From Candidatus Tepidifontimicrobium thermophilum (lineage in GTDB: Bacteria > Sysuimicrobiota > Sysuimicrobiia > Sysuimicrobiales > Sysuimicrobiaceae): a stretch of 64,000 nucleotides of DNA. The notes beneath the pieces are model-generated. The model was not told the DNA's origin and ran no database searches. It saw only the letters and a program-made list of their open reading frames with translations. The stretch spans positions 62,001 to 126,000 of the forward strand of contig JAVKKH010000001.1 in assembly GCA_031296405.1 (NCBI GenBank), read 5' to 3'. Below are positions 57,374-64,000 of this stretch, piece after piece; position 1 is the stretch's first letter; every line of letters begins with the position of its first letter. The position numbers and the translations under genes were made by a program.

Positions 57374-59443
57374 GTGGCCCGCCTGGCCTGGTTGATCCCC
57401 TTGTTCCCGCTGGCCGGGTACGGGATCCTGATCTTCCGGGGCCGGGCCCTGGGAGACCGCGCCCCCTACGTGGCCATCGGGGCGATGGCCCTGTCGGCCG
57501 TGCTGGGCTGGGGGACGTTCCTGGAGCAGGTCCTGGGCGCGCCTCCCTTCGTGTGGCGGGCCGCGTGGGCGGTGGGCGGGGAGCGGGTGATCACCGTGGG
57601 CTACACCGTGGACCCGCTGTCCAGCATCACCGTGGCCATGATCACCCTGGTGGGCGGGCTGATCTTCGTCTATTCCGTCGGCTACATGCACGGGGACCCC
57701 TACTACGCCCGCTTCTTCGCCTTCCTTTCGTTGTTCTGTGCGGGCATGCTCACCATGGTCTTGGCCAACAGCTTCCTCCTGATGCTCATCGGGTGGGAAG
57801 TCATCGGCTTGTGCTCCTACCTCCTGATCGGCTTCTACTTCCGCCGGCGTTCCGCCAACCTGGCTCAGATGAAGGCGTTCCTCACCACCCGGGTGGGGGA
57901 CACCCTCATGCTGGTGGGCATCATGGCCCTGTTCTGGCAGTTCGGCACCCTGGACTACCAGACGGTGTTCGAGGCCGTCCGAGAGGGAGCGGAGAAGGCG
58001 TCCGCGGTGGTCCGTCTGGGTCCGTGGGAGGTCCCCCTGGTCACCCTCACCGCGCTGCTGATCTTCGGCGGGCCCATCGGGAAGAGTGGCCAGTTCCCCC
58101 TGCACGTGTGGCTTCCGGACGCCATGGAAGGCCCAACCCCCGTTTCCGCCCTGATCCACGCAGCCACCATGGTGGCCGCGGGCGTCTACCTCGTGGGACG
58201 TGCCTATCCCCTGTTCTTCTTCACCCCGCACCACGAGGCTCTGGCGTGGGTGGCGTGGGTGGGAACCGTGACGGCCCTCATGGCTGGGCTGATCGCCCTC
58301 GCGCAGGACGACATCAAGCGCATCCTGGCGTACTCCACCATCAGCCAGCTAGGTTTCATGATGGCCGGCCTGGGCGTCCTGGGTTACACCGCGGGGCTGT
58401 TCCACCTCCTGACCCACGCCTTCTTCAAGGCCCTGCTGTTCCTGGCGGCGGGCAGCGTGATCCACGCGGTTCACACCAACAACATCAAGGAGATGGGCGG
58501 CCTCTGGCGAGCCATGCCCGTCACCTTCTGGACGTTCCTGGCGGGGTTCCTGGCGCTGGCGGGGGTGTTCCCCTTCGCGGGCTTCTGGAGCAAGGACGAG
58601 ATCCTGCTGGAGGCGTACCACCACAACCCCGGGATCTACGCCCTCCTCACCGCGGCTGCGTTCCTCACGGCCCTTTACATGTCCCGACTGGTCGCATACG
58701 CCTTTTTCGGCCGCTACCGAGGGCCGGAGCAACCGGAACCGGATCCGTGGTTGCCGGAGGACTACGCGCGGGCTGGAGTCCGCGGCCCTCACCACGGGCA
58801 CGGTGCGCACCACGGACCCCACGAGAGCCCTCCTGTGATGACCGTCCCTCTGGTGGTGTTGGCGTTCTTCGCGCTCGTGGCGGGGTTCGTAGGGATTCCG
58901 GGCACAGGCCCAGAGGGGGGCTCCTGGATCCACCACTTCCTCAAGTTCGAGGGCTTCGAGGAGGCGGGCATCCGCGCGCCCAGTTTCTCGTGGCCTCTGG
59001 CGCTGCGCTCCCTGGCGGTGGCGTTCGCGGGGGTGGGGGTGGCATGGGTGGTCTACGGGGCCAGGTGGGTTCGTAGCGACCAGGTGCGCGAGTGGGTCGG
59101 GCCCCTCTACCCCTTCCTGCGCAACCGGATGTACATCGACACCGTCTACGCGTGGGTGTTCGTGCGCGGCGGGCTCGCCCTGGCCGCGGGGCTGCGGTGG
59201 TTCGACGTGCAGGTCGTGGACGGGCTGGTCAACCTGGTGGGTTGGGTGACGGTGCTGGTGAGCCGCCTGCACCGGCTGTTCGACACCTACGTGGTGGACG
59301 GGTTGGTGAACCTAGTGGGGGGGCTGACCCGGGGATTGGGGATCCTGCTGCGCCCCCTGCAGACCGGGCGCGCGTACAACTACATCCTGGTGGCGGCGGC
59401 AGGGGTAGCGATCATCGTGGTGGTGAGTCTGTGGAAACTGTGA
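57374..59443 (+). CDS. nuoL: NADH-quinone oxidoreductase subunit L
   Basis: A 689-residue antiporter-like proton-pumping subunit, the most distal of the membrane arm. Core motifs: NSFLLMLIGWEVIGLCSYLLIGFYFRR, FGGPIGKSGQFPLHVWLPDAMEGPTPVSALIHAATMVAAGVYLVGR and AYSTISQLGFMMAGLG, plus the long lateral helix region near the C-terminus. A His-rich loop (HHGHGAHHGPHESP, about residue 475) is unusual and could bind metal. It starts at GTG 57374 after AGGAGGACGCG. Confidence 0.96.
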   Translation: MARLAWLIPLFPLAGYGILIFRGRALGDRAPYVAIGAMALSAVLGWGTFLEQVLGAPPFVWRAAWAVGGERVITVGYTVDPLSSITVAMITLVGGLIFVYSVGYMHGDPYYARFFAFLSLFCAGMLTMVLANSFLLMLIGWEVIGLCSYLLIGFYFRRRSANLAQMKAFLTTRVGDTLMLVGIMALFWQFGTLDYQTVFEAVREGAEKASAVVRLGPWEVPLVTLTALLIFGGPIGKSGQFPLHVWLPDAMEGPTPVSALIHAATMVAAGVYLVGRAYPLFFFTPHHEALAWVAWVGTVTALMAGLIALAQDDIKRILAYSTISQLGFMMAGLGVLGYTAGLFHLLTHAFFKALLFLAAGSVIHAVHTNNIKEMGGLWRAMPVTFWTFLAGFLALAGVFPFAGFWSKDEILLEAYHHNPGIYALLTAAAFLTALYMSRLVAYAFFGRYRGPEQPEPDPWLPEDYARAGVRGPHHGHGAHHGPHESPPVMTVPLVVLAFFALVAGFVGIPGTGPEGGSWIHHFLKFEGFEEAGIRAPSFSWPLALRSLAVAFAGVGVAWVVYGARWVRSDQVREWVGPLYPFLRNRMYIDTVYAWVFVRGGLALAAGLRWFDVQVVDGLVNLVGWVTVLVSRLHRLFDTYVVDGLVNLVGGLTRGLGILLRPLQTGRAYNYILVAAAGVAIIVVVSLWKL

Positions 59444-59489
59444 ACGGTCCGGTGCGAGGGCTGCGAATCTGGAATCCGGGAGTCGAAGG

Positions 59490-60998
59490 ATGCCGATCCT
59501 GACCCTTACCCTGTTCCTCCCCCTCGTAGGGGCGCTCGTGTTGCTGTTCCTCCCGAAGGAGGACGCGGACCGGATCCGCAGGGTCACGCTCGGGTTCACC
59601 CTGGCTACCTTCGTGGCGTCCCTGCTGATCCTGCCGCGGTTCGAGTTCGGGCGCCGGGAGATCCAGCTCATCGAGCAGGCTGCATGGATCCCGGCGGTGG
59701 GCATTCAGTACAAGGTCGGGGTGGACGGGCTGAGCCTGGTCCTCGCGTTGCTCACTACGCTCCTCACGGTGCTGTCGGTCCTGTACTCCTTCCGCGAGAC
59801 GCACCGGGTGAAGGAATACAACCTGCTGTTCCTGCTCCTCGAAACTGGGATGCTGGGCGTGTTTTTCGCCCTGGACTTCTTCCTCTTCTACGTGTTCTGG
59901 GAGTTGACCCTGGTGCCCATGTACTTCCTCATCGGGATCTGGGGTGGGCCCCGGCGGGAATACGCCGCCATCAAGTTCTTCCTGTACACCCTGGTGGGGT
60001 CCCTGGCCATGTTGCTGGGCATCCTGCTCCTGTACTTCCACCTGCCGCCGGGCCAGCGGACTTTCGACGTGCTGGAGATCGTCCGGCAGCGTCCGCTGGC
60101 GGGTACGGGCCTGCTGGCCCAGCTGGCTTTCTGGGGCTTCTTCCTCTCCTTCGCCATCAAGGTGCCCATGTGGCCGTTCCACACGTGGTTGCCTGACGCG
60201 CACGTGGAGGCGCCTACCGCGGGGAGCGTGATCCTGGCCGCCATTCTCCTGAAGCTCGGGACGTACGGGTTCGTGCGGTTCAGCCTCCCCCTGTTCCCGG
60301 AGGTGTTCCACCAGCACGCGCTGCTCATTGCGACCCTGGCGGTGATCGGGGTGATCTACGGCGCCCTCGTGGCCATGGCGCAGACGGACCTTAAGAAGCT
60401 GGTCGCTTACTCCTCCGTGAACCACATGGGCTACGTGATGCTGGCAGTGGCCGCGGCCGCTTACGCCTACGGCCGGCAGGAGCTGGCGGACGCTGCCGCC
60501 ACGGCCTTGAACGGAGCCACCATGGAGATGCTAGCCCACGGGATCATCACGGGGGCCCTGTTCCTGGTGGTGGGCGTGATCTATGACGACCGCGCGCACA
60601 CCCGAGGCGTGGACGACTTCGGTGGGCTGTGGGCGGTGCTCCCGAAGTACGGTGCCGTGTCCATCACGGCGATGTTCGCGTCTCTGGGGCTGCCGGGGCT
60701 CATGGGCTTCGTGGCGGAGTTCCTCATCTTCGTGGGCTCGTTCAGCATCATCCCGGTGTTCACCGCCTTGGCGGCCCTGGGCGTGGTGATCACCGCCGCC
60801 TTCTTCCTGTGGACCATCCAGCGGATCTTCCTGGGGCCCACCAACCCGCGGTGGGTGAACCTGCCGGACTTGGACCGCCGGGAGGCGTGGACGTTGTTCC
60901 CGCTGGTGGTCCTCATGATCGCGTTCGGAGTCTACCCCAAGCCATTGCTGGACATCATCAACCTCACCAGCAGCCAGCTGGTGGCGATGCTGCGATGA
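59490..60998 (+). CDS. nuoM: NADH-quinone oxidoreductase subunit M
   Basis: A 502-residue antiporter-like subunit. Motifs: VGVDGLSLVLALLTTLLTVL, FFLFYVFWELTLVPMYFLIGIWGG (conserved Glu), FAIKVPMWPFHTWLPDAHVEAPTAGSVILAAILLKLGTYG (conserved Lys) and LVAYSSVNHMGYVML. It starts at ATG 59490, 46 bases after nuoL. The ATGA overlap with nuoN follows. Confidence 0.96.
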   Translation: MPILTLTLFLPLVGALVLLFLPKEDADRIRRVTLGFTLATFVASLLILPRFEFGRREIQLIEQAAWIPAVGIQYKVGVDGLSLVLALLTTLLTVLSVLYSFRETHRVKEYNLLFLLLETGMLGVFFALDFFLFYVFWELTLVPMYFLIGIWGGPRREYAAIKFFLYTLVGSLAMLLGILLLYFHLPPGQRTFDVLEIVRQRPLAGTGLLAQLAFWGFFLSFAIKVPMWPFHTWLPDAHVEAPTAGSVILAAILLKLGTYGFVRFSLPLFPEVFHQHALLIATLAVIGVIYGALVAMAQTDLKKLVAYSSVNHMGYVMLAVAAAAYAYGRQELADAAATALNGATMEMLAHGIITGALFLVVGVIYDDRAHTRGVDDFGGLWAVLPKYGAVSITAMFASLGLPGLMGFVAEFLIFVGSFSIIPVFTALAALGVVITAAFFLWTIQRIFLGPTNPRWVNLPDLDRREAWTLFPLVVLMIAFGVYPKPLLDIINLTSSQLVAMLR

Positions 60999-62446
60999 AC
61001 TGGGCGGACCTGAGGTGGTTGGTCCCGGAGCTGGTCGTGGCTGCCGCGGCCGTGGCCCTTTTAGGGGCGGACCTCGTGCTCCCCGCGGACCGGAAGCGGT
61101 GGCTGGGAGGGTTGGCCCTGGCTTCCCTGGTGGCCGCGGGGGCCGCCTGCGCGGTGGTGCTGACCGACCTGGGCGGCCTGGGGGCCCCAGGGGTCCGCGT
61201 CTTCGCGGACACGTACACGGTGGACGCTTTCGCGGTGTACTTCAAGCTGGTGGCCCTGGCGGCGGTGGCCTTGGTGGTTCTCGTGAGCTTGGACTACTTC
61301 CCCGGCAGGACCCCACACCTGGGAGAGGTGTTCAGCCTCCTCCTGTTCTCGGGTGTGGGGCTCCTGCTCATGGCCAGCGCCTCGGACCTGATCCTGCTCC
61401 TGCTCAGCATCGAGTTTGTGTCCCTGAGCTCGTACCTCCTGGCGGGGTTCCTTAAGAGGGACCCGAAGAGCAATGAGGCGGGGGTGAAGTACTTCCTGTA
61501 CGGTGCGGCCACCACCGGGGTGATGGCCTACGGGTTCTCCCTCCTCTACGGCCTGACGGGCAGCACCATCCTGTACGACATTGCGGCCCGGCTCGACCGG
61601 GCGGGCCCTGCGGCGTACCTGGCGGTGGGAATGGCCCTGGCCGGATTCGGGTTCAAGGTGTCCATGGTCCCCTTCCACCAGTGGACCCCGGACGTGTACG
61701 AGGGCGCGCCCACGCCGATCACCGCTTTCCTGTCCGTGGGGCCCAAGGCGGCCGGTTTCGCAGCCCTGGTGCGCACCCTGAGCATCGGGATCCCCCTGGA
61801 ACAGGTGAACTGGCCGGTTCTGCTGGCGGCCCTGAGCGCGGTGACCATGACCGTGGGGAACCTGCTGGCGCTGCTGCAGCGCAACCTGAAGAGGATGCTG
61901 GCGTACTCCAGCATCGCGCATGCCGGCTACGTACTCATCGCCCTCGCCGCGTGGAAGTCGGCCTGGGCCCTACAGGGCTTGCTGTACTACCTGTTAGCGT
62001 ACCTGTTCATGAACCTGGGGGCGTTCTTCGTGGCCATGGTGGCCGCGGAAGGCACGGGCTCCGACGAGATTCCTGACCACGCGGGGCTGAGCCAGCGGGC
62101 GCCTTGGGTCGCCGGGGCCATGGTGGTCTTCATGTTGTCGCTGACGGGCATCCCGCCTACGGCGGGCTTCTTCGGGAAGTTCTACCTCTTCGCGGCCGCG
62201 GTGGACGCGGGCCTGCTGTGGCTGGCGGCGCTCGCGGTGGCCAACAGCGTGATCTCGCTGTACTACTACGTGGGCGTGCTACGGGCCCTGTACCTCATGC
62301 CCCCAGCGGCTCCCGGTCCGGTCCCGGTCCCCGCCGGACTGCGGGTGGGCGTGCTGGTGGCCCTGATCGGCACGCTGGCGGCGGGCTTGTACCCGGAGCC
62401 GGTGGTGACGTTCGTGGAGGTGGCCCGACGGCTGCTGGGGAGTTAG
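60995..62446 (+). CDS. nuoN: NADH-quinone oxidoreductase subunit N
   Basis: A 483-residue antiporter-like subunit with about fourteen helices. Motifs: LLLLSIEFVSLSSYLLAGFLKRDPKSNEAGVKYFLYGA, GFKVSMVPFHQWTPDVYEGAPTPITAFLSVGPKAAGFA and RMLAYSSIAHAGYVL. ATG 60995 overlaps the nuoM stop; an open frame from 60629 lies inside nuoM. It closes the membrane-arm operon, and no hydrophilic subunit gene follows. Confidence 0.96.
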   Translation: MNWADLRWLVPELVVAAAAVALLGADLVLPADRKRWLGGLALASLVAAGAACAVVLTDLGGLGAPGVRVFADTYTVDAFAVYFKLVALAAVALVVLVSLDYFPGRTPHLGEVFSLLLFSGVGLLLMASASDLILLLLSIEFVSLSSYLLAGFLKRDPKSNEAGVKYFLYGAATTGVMAYGFSLLYGLTGSTILYDIAARLDRAGPAAYLAVGMALAGFGFKVSMVPFHQWTPDVYEGAPTPITAFLSVGPKAAGFAALVRTLSIGIPLEQVNWPVLLAALSAVTMTVGNLLALLQRNLKRMLAYSSIAHAGYVLIALAAWKSAWALQGLLYYLLAYLFMNLGAFFVAMVAAEGTGSDEIPDHAGLSQRAPWVAGAMVVFMLSLTGIPPTAGFFGKFYLFAAAVDAGLLWLAALAVANSVISLYYYVGVLRALYLMPPAAPGPVPVPAGLRVGVLVALIGTLAAGLYPEPVVTFVEVARRLLGS

Positions 62447-62669
62447 GGCGTGCTCGGGAACGGCGTGCTTGCGGCTGGCCCGCTGGAGCCCGGAGGGGCG
62501 GTGTCGGAGTGGCTCAGCTGTGGTAGCATAATCGGGGCGGTGTCCCGGCGCCGGGCCGGCGCGGCGGGGGCCGCCGTTCGCGTGCTTGGGCGGTTCGTCT
62601 CACCGCGGTGCGCCTGCGGTTTTCCGCACCCACGAAGCGAGGAGCGCGGGACGGAGGAGGAAGGGCAGC
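62447..62669 (+). other. Leader region before the V/A-ATPase genes
   Basis: 223 bases without a gene. CATAAT (62527-62532) is a possible -10 but lacks a matching -35. TGCGG-TTTT-CCGCA (62615-62628) can form a small hairpin. A purine-rich ribosome site (GGAGGAGGAAGGG) leads into the next start. Confidence 0.4.
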
Positions 62670-63014
62670 ATGGCTGAGGGCCACGACCGCCACCGGCCGA
62701 ACGTTCTGGAGTTACTGGCGGAGAAGGAGCGGGAGCTGGAGCAGCGTCTCGCGGAGGCCCGCGCGGAGGCGGACCGCTTGGTGAAGGAGGCAGAAGCAGA
62801 GGCCGCGCGCATCCGGGCTCGAGCCCAGGAGGAAGCTGCCCGGCTGGAGCGGGAGGCGCGGGAGCGGGCGGAGGCAGAGGCGCGCGCGGCGGAGGAGGAC
62901 GAGCTCCGGAGGGCCGAGGAGGAGGCCGAGCGGGTCCGGCAGAGCGCGCAGCACAATCTGGAAGCAGCGGTGCGCCGGGTGCTGGCCGCTGTCCTGCAGG
63001 GCTTGGAGCCATGA
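62670..63014 (+). CDS. V/A-type ATPase subunit H/G (peripheral stalk coiled coil)
   Basis: A 114-residue, almost entirely coiled-coil protein (AEKERELEQRLAEARAEADRLVKEAEAEAARIRARAQEEAARLER), with a short C-terminal helix (AVRRVLAAVLQGLEP). Composition and place before subunit I match the AhaH/subunit G stalk protein of V/A-ATPases, which pairs with subunit E. It starts at ATG 62670. Its stop overlaps subunit I (ATGA). An F-type b subunit is less likely because no membrane helix is present. Confidence 0.82.
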   Translation: MAEGHDRHRPNVLELLAEKERELEQRLAEARAEADRLVKEAEAEAARIRARAQEEAARLEREARERAEAEARAAEEDELRRAEEEAERVRQSAQHNLEAAVRRVLAAVLQGLEP

Positions 63015-64000
63015 TCGTCGAGATGAGCCGCGTGATCCTCCTGGGGCCCAAGCGGCTCCTGGGCGAGGTGACGGACGCGATCCAGCGGCTGGGACTGATG
63101 CACGTGGACCGCGTGGAGGCAGAAGAGGTGCCGCAGCTGCGGCCGGTGGAGCCGGGCAGCGAGGGGGAGGCCTTACAGCGGCGGCTGGAGGCCCTGCTCG
63201 CACGCACCAAGGGACTGCTGGAGCTGCTGCCGCGGGTGGGGCCGGTGGAGATTCCCACCCTCGAGGATCGCAGCCTGGACGAGCTGGAGGCGTTGCTGGA
63301 ACCCGTGGAGCGGGAAGCGCGCGAGCTGGTGCGCCAGCGGCGGGAGGCGGAGGAGGAGCTGGAGCTGGTGCGGTCGTACGAGGGAGCGGTCCGCGTGCTG
63401 TCCCCGCTGCTGGCGGCGCTTCGGGGGAGCCGCCACTTCGAGACGTACGGCTTCGTCCTGCGGGGCAAGGCGATGCCCGCGGTCACCGCGTTGCAGCGTG
63501 AACTGGAGCGGATCACCGGGGGGCGCGTGGAGGTGGTGGCCCGGCAGATTGACGAGAAGAACATCGGCGTGGTGGTGGCCTTCCACCGCCGGGATGGAGA
63601 GGCAGTTCGGTCCCTCCTGCAGCGGGCCGGGATCACGGAGCTCCGGCTGCCCGCCCGGTTCGCGGATCGCCCGGCTTCGGAGGCCCTGCAGGAGATGGCC
63701 CGGATGCGGGAGGAGCTCCCCCGAGTGGTGTCGGACTGCCAACGGCGCCTGGAGGCCCTCAGCCGGAGCGCCCGGGGAACCGTGCAGGCGGTGGAGGCGC
63801 GGCTGCGGGACGAGTTGGCCAAGCTAGAGGTCCTCCCGACCTTCGCCCAGTCCCGCTACGCGTTCGTCGTGCACGGCTGGGTGCCCACGAGGGAGATCCC
63901 GCGGCTGCGGGCGGCCCTCCGGCAGCGTTTCGGGGACCACGTGGTGGTGGTCGACAGTCCGGTGGACCCGCACGACCACGAGGAGGCCGCCCACGTCCCC
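63011..64000 (+). CDS. V/A-type ATPase subunit I (partial, 3' end missing)
   Basis: The frame is open from ATG 63011 to the window end (330 residues). It begins MIVEMSRVILLGPKRLLGEVTDAIQRLGLMHVDRV, the usual subunit I N-terminus, followed by long coiled-coil arms. The globular domain shows FETYGFVLRGKAMPAV, and FVVHGWVPTREIPRLRAALRQRF appears near the end. The membrane half with the proton half-channels lies beyond the window. The protein links the peripheral stalk to the rotor ring. The rest of the ATPase operon is presumably downstream. Confidence 0.93.
   Translation, partial: MIVEMSRVILLGPKRLLGEVTDAIQRLGLMHVDRVEAEEVPQLRPVEPGSEGEALQRRLEALLARTKGLLELLPRVGPVEIPTLEDRSLDELEALLEPVEREARELVRQRREAEEELELVRSYEGAVRVLSPLLAALRGSRHFETYGFVLRGKAMPAVTALQRELERITGGRVEVVARQIDEKNIGVVVAFHRRDGEAVRSLLQRAGITELRLPARFADRPASEALQEMARMREELPRVVSDCQRRLEALSRSARGTVQAVEARLRDELAKLEVLPTFAQSRYAFVVHGWVPTREIPRLRAALRQRFGDHVVVVDSPVDPHDHEEAAHVP

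Noticed and set aside
62450-62677. 75-residue frame before the V/A-ATPase genes
   Set aside because: No ribosome site or domain, and composition like other intergenic shadow frames.
1-64000. Insertion sequences, prophage, CRISPR arrays or toxin-antitoxin genes
   Set aside because: No transposase, integrase, phage structural gene, regularly spaced repeat array or toxin-antitoxin pair was seen in either strand. The Uma2-type nuclease alone is not evidence of a defence island.

Overview
The window is a gene-dense, very GC-rich (roughly 70%) bacterial chromosome segment. Many genes start with GTG or TTG, neighbours often overlap by 4 bases, and convergent genes nearly touch or overlap. A TolC channel, an RND pump, lipoproteins and exported enzymes point to a diderm cell. 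A V/A-type ATPase, a cobalamin-dependent ribonucleotide reductase and a Sec-type (clade II) nitrous oxide reductase suggest a deep-branching, facultatively aerobic, possibly thermophilic lineage. I cannot assign a phylum from sequence alone.

Region 1 (1-6455) is a nos cluster: the tail of an Rrf2 regulator, nosZ, a NosB-like membrane protein, nosD, nosF, nosY and a FixH/YtkA-like lipoprotein. A strong hairpin lies between nosZ and the rest. Region 2 (6456-11478) holds nrdJ, three CBS/BON proteins, a DinB-like protein and a Uma2-type nuclease. Region 3 (11545-19120) is a nitrosative-stress and metal set: an NnrS-like protein, two hemerythrins, Mrp, a DUF59 protein, a DUF1858 protein, a DUF364 protein, a Crp/Fnr regulator, a CopD-like protein and an orphan heme-copper-like 12-TM protein.

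Region 4 (19222-29137) joins a PAS kinase, a receiver and a REC-PAS-GAF-HD-GYP protein to a cytochrome c oxidase operon (II, I, IV, III), then a Cys-bearing HTH regulator and a radical SAM/SPASM enzyme. Region 5 (29125-38612) has tRNA-Lys, a DMT transporter, a CDGSH protein, hydrolases, a second radical SAM enzyme, a Lon-like protease and an exported group (intradiol dioxygenase-like, YceI, VWA, Tat-type dienelactone hydrolase). Region 6 (38649-48355) is a compact efflux operon: adaptor, RND pump, TolC, second adaptor, MacB-type ABC pair and lipoprotein.

Region 7 (48482-54741) has a BsuPI-domain protein, tRNA-Glu, YihY, tRNA-Val, an M29 aminopeptidase, pyruvate kinase, a degenerate GGDEF protein and tRNA-Thr. 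Region 8 (54742-64000) begins with a structured, gene-free stretch and a near-consensus promoter, followed by nuoA-H-J-K-L-M-N, which is the whole membrane arm of complex I without any hydrophilic subunit, and then the start of a V/A-ATPase operon. Together the genes describe a cell that respires O2 and N2O, with NO/redox sensing spread through the window.
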